Assembly: GCF_025698545.1 (NCBI RefSeq)
Contig: NC_068571.1
Span: 43,867,733 to 43,931,732 of the forward strand
Origin: Gossypium raimondii
Lineage: Eukaryota; Streptophyta; Magnoliopsida; Malvales; Malvaceae
Direction: 5' to 3'
Length of the DNA: 64,000 bases
Below, piece by piece: positions 36,007 through 48,156 of the stretch (positions are counted from its first letter, which is position 1; the number at the start of each line of letters is the position of its first letter). A model generated the notes under the pieces. It saw only the letters and a program-made list of their open reading frames with translations. It did no database searches and was not told the origin of the DNA. Both the position numbers and the translations under genes were made by a program.

Positions 36007-38834
36007 ATGGCATTTACTTCAAGCAAGGTCCCAAATGGGTCAGTTGTGACTAAGACTATTGGTAACACTAACCATCGTGGTAAAATCTATCCTATAACTC
36101 GAGGGTTTGATCGTCGGAGACTGAGAAATACAGGTCTTTTGATGGCGAAGTTGAGGTTTCCAAACGAACGTTTGGGAAACATATATGAAAAAACTGGTGG
36201 TTTCGGTGTCACTCGAGGATCTTCCTTGATATGCTTGTCCTCAAGAACTCAAAAGTCTGAAACTGATTGCTCGGATGCATCTAGGTAAGATCATAATTCT
36301 CGATGCTTGAACATAGTGATGCTTTTTCGAGTTCATCTTGAACTTATTGTATGGTACTGTTTCGAGCCAGTGCACAGATTGCCGAAGACGAAGTCGGTCA
36401 TTCAAGCATGCATGGGAGAACCATACATTCAAGTCCCGGCTTGGCTGAAGCTTGTAGATTCGCTTGTAATGATGCAAAGTTTGTAAATGAAAGGGCTCGT
36501 AACGACATTGTTTTGCTTTCTCGGTATTAAGCAATCCCTAATATCTGTTGAAATAGCTTGGCGTGATAATCATATGTCGGTATAATATTTGTGGTCATAC
36601 GGTAGCTTATTGTTGTGCTATTGTCCTGTTTTCTTCAGTGGAATAATGAGGTTGGATGCTCGTGCTCGTCAGGATGTCGCTATTCTCGGGTCAGGATTTC
36701 TTAAACTCGATGGTAAGCTCTTAATGAATTAGTGCACGAAATGCATTTAGCTAACATTTTAACCAAGATGGACTATGCTATGTAGCTAGGGCAAGAGAAG
36801 ATACAGAAAAAATTGACCGAGGTGTGAAGAAAAAGGCCGAACGTCTTCACCATATTGCCACTGTATGTGTATTTAGTTAGTAAATTCCTTTTTCGTGGAA
36901 TTAAGACGGATATCACAGTATCCTTGGATCTAATGTTGTAAAGAACCTTGTATCTTTTTAGATCTTAAAAGCCAAGGCTGAATCTAGATTGAAAAAGGCC
37001 GCTGATAAACATTGGAGTGACGGTGCATTAGAGGTACTTTTCAAATTGTATCTTAATGTCTCGAAAAATATAGTATTCCACTTATAGCAATAAAATATAT
37101 GAGGTGTTTCCATCCAGGCTGATCTGCGCCGTGCCGATTTCCGTGCTAAGCAACGTGCTATGGAGGATGCTCTAATGGCTTTGGAGGTGAGGTTCGATCT
37201 TATAGGATTATATCTGAAATCCTGTATTTGCGACGGAGAATGTAATCTATTCTACATTTGTATGCGTTTGTTGGTTGTGTGCAGTTTGTGAAAAACATTC
37301 ATGACATGATGGTGAGCAAGGGGTACAAATTGTAAGTTCCCTGCATCGAATGATTATCGAGCGCTAAAGTGTTAAATTTTGACCCTTTTTTGTTTGTGTA
37401 TGTCTTATCCAGCCCATTGCGATGGGAAAAAGGTTCACTATCAGCTAATGATTTGATGCTCGAGAAAAACGGGAAGACTCTCGATTTCTTTAATGGTGAA
37501 GTGTCTACCGATCGCATTAGTGCTATTCAGGTCCTTTTGTGAATTGCTCTTTTCCTATTGTTTCCTTTACTAGTTGCATTTTCACAACATCGAAAACCAT
37601 TTATGTTCGTGACATATAGGAAGCTTACTGGAGTATAGCATCCGCACTTTCCGAAGCCGATGGAATCGACTACACCGACCCCGAAGAGGTCCAAAACTAA
37701 GTATTCGTATTCATATTTCCTCGTCTGGTGATTTGAGCAAAGCTTTATCGTTTGTTTATTTACTCGCTCTTTCCTTTCTGAATCAGCTCGAGTTGTTAGT
37801 AATGACACTTATAGATCTCGATGCCATGGATGGTAAGAGCAGTGTATCGTTGTTGCAAGAGTGTTCAAGTTCCCCCGATGTCAATACGAGGTACGCCCTT
37901 ATAATTTTTTATTTAGGGAACGTTTGGTGCTTTCCCATGTTATGTAATCTTCTTCACCTTTCGTATTGGTACAGACAAGCATTGGCTAATGCACTAGCAG
38001 CGGCTCCATCTATGTGGACACTCGGAAACGCCGGCATGGGCGCATTACAGGTACCTTTTGGCTTATTTTTTAAACTGTAAATTACACTAGGAGTTAGGCA
38101 ACTATCAGTAAATTTCATTTTTAGTTACCCAACAATGAAAAGCTACAAAATTGTCACTCCACTATTCAATTTTGTCTTTTCTTGTCACCAGCCTGCTAAC
38201 GGTAGCAGCTTTTAAAATTGACATAATAGCAATTTTACCCTTCAACATTTATACATTGTGTCAATTTAATCTTGGTTTTAAAAAAAATCTAAACATTTAC
38301 ATGTGTATAATTTGATCTTTTTGCTGTTTTGCTTTATTTTGTGACCCTTTCACCTAAAAAGCTAAAAAAATAAAATTATCAACTAAATTTGATTGAATAT
38401 ATAAAAAAATGGAAACAACCAAAAATCTAATATGATAAATTTCATATTGTTTTCATTCTTTTAAAATTAACCTTCAATATTACAAAGAAAAACAAAACTA
38501 TAAAAAGAAAATCGAATTACACAATTTGGAAATGTTGAAAGTTAAACTTTTTTTTAGAATTAAGACTAAATTGCTATAATTTATAAATATTGAGGGATTA
38601 AAGTTGCTATTATATCAATTTTAAAAGTTGTCCCAAAAAACAAAATTGTTACTGTTTTCTTCTTCTTTGATGTAGAGGCTGGCAGAAGACGACAACCCGG
38701 CGATTGCGGCGGCAGCATCGAAAGCGATTTACGAACTAAAGAAACAATGGGAAATAGAAGAAGGGGATAGCTGGAGGTTTATGATGAATATGAAGCCATC
38801 GGAGGACATAGATGGAGATGATGAAGATAACTAA
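36007..38834 (+). CDS. AAF: Senescence-associated plastid protein AAF
   Basis: Twelve coding exons give 431 residues: 36007-36284, 36371-36523, 36639-36712, 36786-36862, 36962-37033, 37118-37186, 37285-37331, 37413-37530, 37620-37688, 37787-37890, 37975-38050, 38676-38834. All junctions are GT-AG and in phase. The protein resembles Arabidopsis AAF (At1g66330, 'A-fifteen'), a chloroplast protein tied to leaf senescence and redox balance, whose biochemical role is unknown. The basic, Ser/Thr-rich start fits a plastid transit peptide. The middle is helical and charged (RLDARARQDVA, KKKAERLHHIA), and the end is acidic (DIDGDDEDN). The ATG at 36007 was chosen because the frame runs upstream without an ATG into a splice acceptor. 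The last intron holds a MITE. Confidence 0.88.
38095..38650. repeat. MITE in the last AAF intron
   Basis: The stretch opens AGTTAGGCAACTATCAGTAAATT and ends TATATCAATTTTAAAAGTTG, and it fills almost the whole 625-bp intron. Its second half matches 34,195-34,360. The splice sites of the host intron remain intact outside it. Confidence 0.5.
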
Positions 38835-38999
38835 TTAAGAAGAAATAATTTTAAAAAGAAAGTGGAAATTCATACTGTAGATATCTACACATACGGTTTT
38901 TAACTAATTGCAGGCAAGTGATGGATCCATATGATGTTTGATGTTAGATTTCATTACTTCCTGAAGAAGTAAAAACCATTAGAATTTGTGTTGGAAGTT

Positions 39000-39600
39000 T
39001 ATGTAAGAACAGACGTCTTTTTCTTAATGAAAATCTTATTTATTTCGATTAAATTTGAAGTTGAGTTTGTCGAATTTCAGAATAAGGTAATGGTATTGGA
39101 GAGATTATAAAGATCCTGCTATGTAAAGGTATTGAGCCTCTTATAGGGTTGTAATTGAGCTTAGAAATTTAGGGCTTGTGAATGATTATTCAAATTTGAA
39201 ACTTTAGTTTTAAAAATGAAGGGCTCAATAAGTTGGAGTTCAAATTCAACTTGATATTATCAAATCGAGCTCGAATTCTTTTACTTCCTAAATAATTTGA
39301 TTACTCAATAAATATAGATTCAAATCTCCTCTCTTTAATTCAATCTAAAAAGAATCAATTTTAATGAGTATTATGTTTCATTTGATAAAATATATAAATT
39401 TAAAACTATCATTAAATATGTCATATCGTTCATATTTATTATCTATCTATTTTAGATATGGGACCGCAATTTTCTTTTTTCCCCAATTAATCACCATCTC
39501 TTTTCTAATTTCTAATTATATTCTTTTTCCATTTAATTTCACTGTTTATTTCGAAGATTAAAAATAATTTAATTTAATTTAAAATAATTAAACTTTTTAA
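39000..39600. other. Spacer between AAF and HMGA
   Basis: Contains the 3' end of AAF transcripts (probably near 39,030-39,050) and AT-rich sequence. No gene seen. Confidence 0.4.
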
Positions 39601-39918
39601 GGTAAAATGTGCTAAGAGTTAAATTACAATTTGTTCTCTTTATATAAAAATGGATAATGTAATCTATGTACGTCAGATCAAAGAAAAAATTGATTGTTTC
39701 TGTTAAAAATTTTATTCATTTGTACGGTTAAAAACTAGTGTGACTAACAAAGTAGCCATACAGTGACAAATGACGTGCCATATATACCTTATACTGAAGT
39801 ATGAGAATCAACTTTTTAATAGTAGAAAACTATAAATAAATTAATTTACCTATTTTTTGAATAAAAGATATAAAATACAATTTAACTATTAATGCAGAAC
39901 TTTCAGATAATTTTACCA
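39601..39918. repeat. Foldback MITE upstream of HMGA
   Basis: Opens GGTAAAATGTGCTAAGAGTT and closes with CAGATAATTTTACC; inner arms share TTAAATTACAATTTGTTC and its complement. Same family as 35,490 and 50,092. It lies about 370 bp before the HMGA start codon. Confidence 0.6.
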
Positions 39919-40286
39919 ACTTTTTAACTTAAAACACAGACCAATTTTAGAAATTTTTTCATTTTTTCCCTCCACTTTGTTGTTAAAAATATTAAAAACC
40001 AACTTGCAAAACGACATCATTTTTAAACCGTTCGATCATCATCTATCAAACAAATCCTATCCGTTCATTTCTTTCCAAAAATAAAAAATTACAACTTTAC
40101 TTATTTATTTTGGCAAAGTGATGAAAGAGTAGTAAAGCTCAAATCTTTATCTTTATTTTTTGTTCTCTCTGAAAAATTTCTAAAATTTTGAAGCTTCGTT
40201 GAAGGAATTATCGTCTTTTTTTTTTCATTTTTTCTTTGATTTTTTTGGGGTTTTTTGAGGTGCAAATAGCAAAAGCAGCAAAATTA

Positions 40287-41299
40287 ATGGCTACTGAAGA
40301 GGTCAATAAGCCTCCTTCACTTCCTTCATACCCACAGGTACATACATCTACTCTCACTCAACAGTTTTTTATATTTTGTTTCTTAAATTTTTAACCATGA
40401 TAAAAAAAATTATCTTTAATTTTCGTTTTTTTAGTGTTTTTTTTTTTAATTTGATGAAAGTTTACTCTTTTTTTTTAAAGAAAATGAAAGAAACCCGTTT
40501 TATACAACCGCCTTGTTAGATTTTGATCTATTTTGGTCCTTATTTGTTCTTCTTTTACTAACTTTAGATTACTATACTTTTTTTGTTTGTTTATAAACTG
40601 TCATATTTAATATATATATTCATTTTCTTTGCATGAATTTCTTTGTTTTTCACTGATTATTTTTCTGATTTCTTGTGTTAAAAAAATGGGTTTTGTTGTG
40701 TTTTTTAATTTGTAGTTTTACTTTGAAATTTTGATTTTTTTTTAGCATAAAATGGTTAGCTTTGTATCTTAAAACTGATATAAATCTTAATGTTTTTTTT
40801 GTTCATGCAGCTGATTATGAACGCCATTGAAGCATTGAACGACAAGAATGGTTCTAACAAGACATCAATATCCAAATACATTGAATCCAAGTATGGAGAT
40901 TTGCCTGCTGGTCATACTACTCTCCTTTCACACCACCTTAATCGTATGAAACAAACAGGGGAACTTGTCTTCTTGAAAAACAATTACATGAAAGCTGACC
41001 CTAATGCACCACCTAAACGTGGTCGTGGTAGGCCACCTAAACCCAAGGTTCCATTACCACCAGGTGTGGTTTTAACCCCTGCTAGGCCTAGAGGTCGACC
41101 TCCAAAAGACCCCAATGCTCCCATTACTTCTTCAAAACCGGGGACCGGGAAACCACGCGGTAGGCCACGGAAAATGGCTCGACCGGAAGGTGGAATAACC
41201 GGGAATTCAACGTTAATTTCGACCGGTTCCGGAAGGCCTCGGGGTCGTCCTCCTAAGGTGAAGACTTCACCATTGACTGAAGTGAGTGTTGGACATTAA
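40287..41299 (+). CDS. HMGA: HMGA (HMG-I/Y-type) AT-hook protein with H1-like domain
   Basis: Exon 1 (40287-40337, 17 codons) and exon 2 (40811-41299) give 179 residues, the usual size of plant HMGA. Residues about 10-85 form the linker-histone globular (H15) domain, with YPQLIMNAIEALNDKNGS and LKNNYMKA. The rest is Pro/Lys-rich and holds four AT-hooks centred on GRGRPPK, RPRGRPPK, KPRGRPRK and RPRGRPPK. Such proteins bind the minor groove of AT-rich DNA in the nucleus and help regulate transcription. The frame continues upstream of exon 2 into the intron, but CATGCAG|CTG is a clear acceptor and exon 1 supplies the typical start. Confidence 0.93.
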
Positions 41300-41581
41300 G
41301 AAGAGTGTGTTTTTATGAGTGGTGATTACTGTTTGACTATTTAGAACTTTGCATGGTGCTTGTTAGCTTTGTCTATTGTGTGTGTGTGTTGTAGGATTAG
41401 TTGTAGTTTGTTCCACTTGTTATTGAGGATGATGATGATGATGATGTGATGATTAGTGTTTAATGATGATTAGTGTTGTTGGGTTGTTTCAACTTTTGTC
41501 TTCGAAACCTTGTACATGTTGGCTTTTGACCGAAGTCCTGGTCTTGGTTTATTGATCCTGTTATGTCTGGTCGTCTTTGTC

Positions 41582-41587
41582 AATAAA
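41582..41587 (+). terminator. Poly(A) signal AATAAA of HMGA
   Basis: AATAAA about 283 bases after the HMGA stop, preceded by TTG/TGT-rich sequence that fits a plant far-upstream element. Confidence 0.45.
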
Positions 41588-41694
41588 GAGCAAAAACATC
41601 CTTTTTGGCCCACATTCCATTGATTAGTAACAATCACTGGTTGTCAGTGGTTCTTTCTTTCATCTGGGTCAAAATTTCAAACTGAACTGATCAT

Positions 41695-41862
41695 ACTAGG
41701 TAGGTATCTATGAGATTGATTGATTTTTAATAGTAAAAATTGATGAAATTTTAAATAAAATTAGATTGTTTTTAAATTAGAGATTGATTTGTCTATTTTT
41801 TAACAGAGAAAACAAAATATAATTTAACTTTTCGTATAGGAATTTTCATGATACTTTTGCTA
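41695..41862. repeat. Partial MITE between HMGA and RAD4
   Basis: TTTTTAACAGAGAAAACAAAATATAATTT and TTCATGATACTTTTGC match the right arm of the MITE family at 35,490 and 50,092. The left arm is missing. Confidence 0.4.
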
Positions 41863-42061
41863 TACTTTAATTCTACCAAAACCTTGCATGATTTATTTAC
41901 AACAGCTTAGCTAAAGGAAACAATTAAAGTTTTCAATGTGGAATTTCTAATTTCTACATTCGAAGTACATAATTGGTCCGGTATAAGAAAGTGATACCGG
42001 GTTTTTTAAGGTTGTCAAAATAGGGAGCTTCCTGGTCGACTTGTATGTGAAACCCAACATG

Positions 42062-42357
42062 CTATAATTCTTCCACCTGGATAGAAAATCCACACTCGCA
42101 TCGCTTTGTTCGAATTGAGTTCTCTGCGTCGAAACTTTCGTTTTTGGTTAAAAAGACGTGTTCGTGGCCTACCTCTAGTGCTACCAATGAAGTGGTATGC
42201 GTGGTATCTTGGTTATTTGCTTTCCGATGGGCTGTAGGTTGCTTATTGTCGTTGCTGCTTTGAACTGGAGTTTTGGTCTCAATATTTTTATCTTGGATGT
42301 TTCTGGATGGTTGTGATGACGAACTGTCTCGGTAATAGCTGTTCAACTTTTGTCTGG
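42062..42357 (-). other. RAD4: Out-of-frame remainder of the RAD4 tail
   Basis: Past the premature stop, the other frame still reads family-like sequence: EAQAISRWYQLLSS (partly upstream of 42,357) and, at the end, GHEHVFLTK and TKRCECGFSIQVEEL, which match the known plant RAD4 C-terminus. Its preservation suggests that the shift is recent or an assembly error. Confidence 0.75.
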
Positions 42358-45300
42358 TTATGACGGATGAGAGAAGTTGATACCATCTTGAGATAGCTTG
42401 TGCTTCGGTTCGTTTCTTCTCTTCGGCCGCTCTTCTTTCTTCTTCTTCGGCATAGGCCTAAGAGAAAAAGGGAGCAAGCAGAACTTTTAGTTGGGGATCG
42501 AGTTTGGAATTTAGCAAGTTTGATGTGGTTACCTCTAATATTGCATCCTTGAACTCTGTACAGACCACAATTCCATCATAGACGGGAACAGCACGACCAT
42601 TTCTAAACTCAAAACCAACCATAGCCGGTGCATAATCAATTTCCAGCCTCTTGGCAACAACAAATACCCTTGGCAACCTTATGTGAACGGTCCCTGGCGG
42701 AAGGCACTTCTCGGACCATACATCAACTTGTCCACGCTCGTTCTAGAATCAAACAACAAGATCCATTGTTAGAACAAGAGGAAAGCTTCACGTTACATAT
42801 CCAAGCACCCTAGAAATCCGATCACGGAAATATAGCAGTTAGCAATCACCTTTGGCACAATTCCATTAACAGCACGAGGGAGAAGAAGTGGCTCGAGCTG
42901 CCACTTCCCGTAAAGTTCAATAGTTTCTTTAGAATCAATTTCATCACAAACATCTTTGGAAACTCGAGCTTTCTTTAGTTTTGTAGATTGTTCCAATACC
43001 TGAGGACAATCAATTGCGAATCGTGATTTAACTGAAATAACAAAATTAAACTATCAGAAAGTTTACGTAGGGGCAGTTACAACCATAGATTCAGACCTTT
43101 ACGGGAGTCTCGGTGCCTTTGATCTGCAGTCCTTCGCGCAACCATCTTTCTCGTGTCTTGAGAGTTTGCACACAAGAGCGAGGATATACCGGATAACCGG
43201 AGCAGAAACCGAGAATAGGACCTTTTGGATGTAGAATCTGATACTTTGTAAGCCACCTTTCAAGTGCATACAATGCATGGTTTTTATAGGCCTGTAAAAA
43301 TCGGACAAAAGTTAAAAAAGAAAGATCAAGAATTGCATTGATTGGACCAACTGATCACTATACCTGCTGATTAGTGGGAAGGGGCTCGGTTAATGCCCGA
43401 GTTTCCAGTTCCATATCTTCAAGAGAGTTCCTGGTGGCAACAAAAGAGTCCTTCACAGAAGATTCAACTTCGATCTTACTACCATACTCTTTGGAAGCTT
43501 CTTGACCCGACTTCTCGGGTAAGATAACATGGTCCAAACTACTATTTTCACCTGGATGTTCAGATACTTTAATCGTACCCCCCGTTCCTCCTGACTCTAA
43601 CTGCCTCAAAGGTGCTAATATGGAATCCCACCAAGTTGAATTAACTCGTTTCGGTGCTATTTTGTACCACTTCATGCAATACCTGTACGATAAATGCATC
43701 ATAAGAATGTTCAAAACTGGATCTCTTAAAAATGTCACATACATCATACGAATGTTAAAAACAAACACATGTGATCAGCAAAGAATTGAAACCTGCGGGT
43801 CACATCTTTAGCACCATGACCTGCAAAAGCAACTACATATCTCAACGATGTTTTGCATGCAGCAGCTGCGTCTTCTACTTTCTGTTCTCCATCTATAATC
43901 GCATTCACAGCATCAACATGCACCCATTTCCCGGTCAAGTTCTCCCCATCACAGTACACTTCTGCCCAAAACAATGGTGATCCTACTTTTCTTGACCCAA
44001 GTGCAGTAGAAAATCCTTGGAAACAAGAAGCAGATTCTACTCTTTCGATCCTTTTCCATCTTTTCATAGGAATAGATGCTTCTAATGAGTTATTACCATC
44101 GGATGAGTCGTGAATGTTTTCATGAGTCTCAACACTAGTAGCAGAAATAGCCATTGCCAACTGCATCTCAAACTCGAGATCCCCTTTCCTCTTCAACCCT
44201 TGAGAATTTTTAGGAACACATTGTCGAGATGTATCCGGTTGCACCTGACAGGTTGATTTTCCATCAGTCGATTCTTTAACAGAAGTAGAGTCCCTGGATT
44301 GAGCATCGTTGCTCGTTGAGCAGCCACCTTTACTTTTGCGTGAACTTATGCCATGATCATCTTTCTCGTTGCATGGGGATGTTTGAACTGGAGATGGAGC
44401 AATAGAAGCTCTTTTTAGGTTATCCACCATTAGTGTTGAAGTACTGAATATCCCTCCACTCACTCTTTCTGCCACTTGGTTTGAAGGTTCATATGTATCA
44501 GCCTTGGGTTTTAAGGAGGTAACATCCAAAATGGACACAAACCTGAAAGAGTTCGGACGAAAAAAAACCATCACTTGAAACAACTTTACAAATGACTGCA
44601 CGACAACATAGAAAAGAACACACCATCTAAGACCAAAGAGACGCATTTGAGCTAAATAAAACAACAAAGTTTGATAGTGACATCATACCGTGCTGTAAAC
44701 TTCAAAGCTCTAAATAATGCCACCGATAAAGCTGCAATCTACAAGAAAACAACCTGTGAGTACTAGTCAACATAGCTCACGTAAGGGTCACTTATGTGAC
44801 ATGTAGCACATAGATCTATCATAAATTGGCCAGTCTATAGTATCTCCAGAAACAAGGTTAATATCATCAGGCAATTCAGTTCCATCATGCATAAATAAAA
44901 CGAGACACTACAACATACAACAAAACCAACAAGATCAGAAAGATAGGTAACTCTTTATCCACACTTTCTTACCTACAATGACAAATAATAAAGAAATTCA
45001 ACCCATGTCATCTCTTGGATTATAGTACAAGATATCATGAAACTACCTCTTCTGGAGTTCCCTCATGAGTTTCAAGAGCTGTAGCCAAAGCAGTACGAAA
45101 TGATCTTTCCGCACGAGCTAAGTTTCTCACATGAAAGTTATCATGGAACTGCGAGTTTTATATCAGTCTCAACTAAATCACATAAATAGCGAATTACATA
45201 AGTAATCTCTAGACACAACTCAAAACACACGTACCCAAGTAACGAGAGGAGTCAAAGCGTTTGCAGTGATATTCGAGACTTCCGATATCTTCAATAAGTG

Positions 45301-46748
45301 TGTAGGTAGAAGAGAAAGTAATGAAGCCTGTAAAGGTGATCAGATATTTTTAGAAATAGTAATCTGTTACGCACACAATCGTCTCGGGGGCATAATACAA
45401 GACATAGAAAAATCAACCTGAATAAGAGAATCATCACAGGCATTGTCTATTAATCTGCCCCTCGCAAGTAAACAAAGCAAGTGAACCTTATGGACAAGTT
45501 CAGCCAATTCCTATAAGGAAAAGCAGAAATATTTTGAGTTCAAAAGAGAACTGTCATCTAATAAGTCATTACAAGAAACGCAATTCACCTTGTCTTCAGC
45601 AGATGCTCGACGAACAGGCTTCCGTCCTCCAGTTGAACCTGATGGTTCATCAAATTCAATAGTTAACCCCTTCATCCGTTCATTTGGAGAACGGCCTACA
45701 GGATCTGATTTAAGAATCGGACCATCTTCCCAATCTGAATCATTCATTTCTTCACTATCATCGAGAAGAGTATCTTTATGACAATCATCACCCGGTGAAG
45801 CATTGTGTGCATCCATTGAATGTACAACTTCTTGTTCCTTTGCTTGAGAATTTTCTATGGCATCTTTATGACAATCTTCAACCGTTGAAGCATTGCACAC
45901 ATCCATTGAATGTACAACTTCTTGTTCCTTTGCTTGAGAATTTTCTATGGCATCTCTATGACAACCTTCAACCGTTGAAGCATTGCACACATCCATTGTA
46001 TGTACAACTTCTTGATCATTTGTTTTTAGATCGTTTTCCAGGGAAAATCCATCTTGTTCCTTCTTCCCTGAAGAGCTGAGTCTACTGGATCGTCTTAGAA
46101 ATTTGTTCACTCCCTCCTGTGATTTCCTAGCAAGTGTTCCTATATTCAAAAACTCTTCTTTAGTTTCCATCAACCCTCTATGACCCAAAATAAACATATA
46201 CATATACATTTACGTGCACATACATATAATTGAACAAACCAGCATCATGAATTGACTGATTCACATGCAGCCTTCCTTTTAATAAAACTCACTACAAATG
46301 TATCAAATGATAACACTCATTAAGCTCAAAAATTCTAATTTCCCAATATTTTTATTGACAAACTAGCACCAGAAATAAACAGCTAATAATAAATTAATTA
46401 AACTAAAAGGTCCCTAATTTTCGTTTCCAATCACCATAAACATTTCAATACATCTAAATTCTCTACCTTTCCTAAACAACAGTAAAATTCAAAAAACGCT
46501 TTAAACTCAGTTACCTCCCTACAAAAGTAAACCCATTTCCCATCTTAATTTGTATAACAACATGAAACATTTTATGATAACCAAAAGATGGGTCTTTTTT
46601 TTTTTAAAAAAATTTGGGAAAACAAACAAATACCCAAATAAGTGAACATAAGAAGCTTGAAATTTTATATAAATAAAATTGAAAAGAATAAAGAATAAAT
46701 TTTACCAGAAGATTGGGTTTGGATTTTAGACTTGTCTCTGTTTCTCAT
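42358..46748 (-). CDS. RAD4: DNA repair protein RAD4/XPC, apparent C-terminal frameshift
   Basis: Twelve exons: 46748-46706, 46175-45589, 45510-45418, 45327-45235, 45148-45047, 44738-44689, 44542-43793, 43682-43364, 43291-43097, 42999-42850, 42742-42533, 42459-42358; 897 residues as read. RAD4/XPC recognises helix-distorting DNA damage and starts global nucleotide excision repair in the nucleus. Seen are an acidic N-terminal region with three 30-residue repeats, a transglutaminase-like fold (exons 3-9), and beta-hairpin domains BHD1 (LTKYQILHPKGPILGF), BHD2 (LYGKWQLEPLLLPRAVNG) and BHD3 (GTVHIRLPRVFVVAKRLEID). In the last exon the frame shifts at about 42,415-42,424 (an extra AG, or loss of one base). 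It then ends at 42358, while family-like sequence continues in another frame to 42062. Without the shift the protein would be about 995 residues. Confidence 0.9.
45781..46050 (-). repeat. Three 90-bp tandem repeats in RAD4 exon 2
   Basis: The word ATCCATTG(A/T)ATGTACAACTT recurs at 45811, 45901 and 45991, exactly 90 bp apart. It encodes a 30-residue unit with (K/D)(E/D)QEVVH(S/T)MD and NAS(T/P). Two adjacent copies are nearly identical. The repeat keeps the reading frame and lies in the poorly conserved acidic N-terminal region. Confidence 0.9.
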
Positions 46749-48156
46749 TTTTTTTCTTGTATTGAGAATTTAAAAAGAAAAAAAAAAGAGAAAAACAGAA
46801 GAGAACAGGGAAAAGAGGAGTCCCGCGAAAAAACCTGTCCACAGAGTTTTGTTTTTAGGGGGTTTTGGGTGATATGCTACATGCAGGGGTATTTACTGTA
46901 CTATACGGACGCAATTAGACGAATCGGAGTGAAAATCGGTTCCGCTCGATAAATCTCACCCCACTTAATCCGAAATTAATTTATTTGTAAAAAATTATTT
47001 AAATGTAATTATAAAAATATGAAGAGATTCATTTATAGGCGTAAAAACAAAAATAATTTTACACATTTCCGTAATTATTTATATGATTGTCATGTAAATT
47101 TTCAAACTAATTTGATATTTCTATCATATTGATTTAAATACTTCATATATTACTATATATTTAACTATTGAATTTTTTACATAAAATAAATGGTTAAAAT
47201 TTTAAATTTACATTAAATTTGACATGCATAATCGACCGTGAAATATAATGGTTAGATTATTAAAATATTAATCAAGTGCTTAAAACTACTTTAATTTTAC
47301 ACTCTTCCCTAAAACTATTATTATTTTTAAAGTATTAAATTAACTATTTATCTCAATTTAACCCGAATATTTTAAAAATTCTAATTAATGTCAACATAAA
47401 TATTAAATCAAATGTCTCTAAACAATTATTCAAATTATAAATTAAAAATAAAGTCTAAATGAAATTTTAAAGTACCAATATTATATCTATTAGGGTCCTT
47501 GTATTTTCTATCATCTATTTCTTTTCCAAGGCATCAAAATTAAGCAAATTTACATGTGTTTATAACTTAACTCACATGATTTAGATATACTTTAACTTAA
47601 ATTTGAGTTGGCAATTATTTCTCGAGTTAATGGTAAAGCTATTGAAAAGATATGATCCAATTGATACTATATGAATACTTTAAGAATTGGATTAATAACT
47701 TCTAAAAACAAAATAGTAAACTACCTCCACCATCGTTAAATTAAATTATTAATAAGTTTACATTTTAGCCACTCAATTTTAAAAGTTACAAAATGTTCGA
47801 TAAACTATTTGAAAGTTTTCATTTAAATTACTAGACTGTTGTTAAGTTTCTTTTTTTTTTGAAAATTATTTTACAGTGATCACCTTGTTACTTTTCAAAG
47901 TTAAGTAATCAAAATGTAATCTTACTAATAATTTAATGACCTCGAGTGCAATTTACCCAAAAACAACAGCATGAAAGGATAAGAGAGTCACCTCCACCGT
48001 CTTCCCTACAACTATTGCTTCTTCCCATTTCACTTTTCCCCATTTTTGCCTTTACAAATCCATAACTTAAAGCTCTCATCTGCAAATATATATACATATA
48101 TACATATATATATGTATGTACATTTATGTATATATTTGCAGGTATAGTTTGAAGAA
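46749..48156. other. Divergent promoter region between RAD4 and the PsbQ-like gene
   Basis: Both genes are transcribed outward from this 1.4-kb AT-rich region. It includes a MITE relic (about 47,745-47,943) and a TATA/CATA-type simple repeat (about 48,085-48,140) just before the PsbQ-like ATG. No gene seen. Confidence 0.5.
47745..47943. repeat. Foldback MITE relic
   Basis: Left ATTAATAAGTTTACATTTTAGCCAC and right CAAAATGTAATCTTACTAATAATTTAATG are complementary. Same family as 63,838-63,992, with a longer, AT-rich centre. Confidence 0.55.

Noticed and set aside
43771-44113. Plus-strand frames over RAD4 exon 7
   Set aside because: Shadows of the RAD4 coding strand; no independent support.
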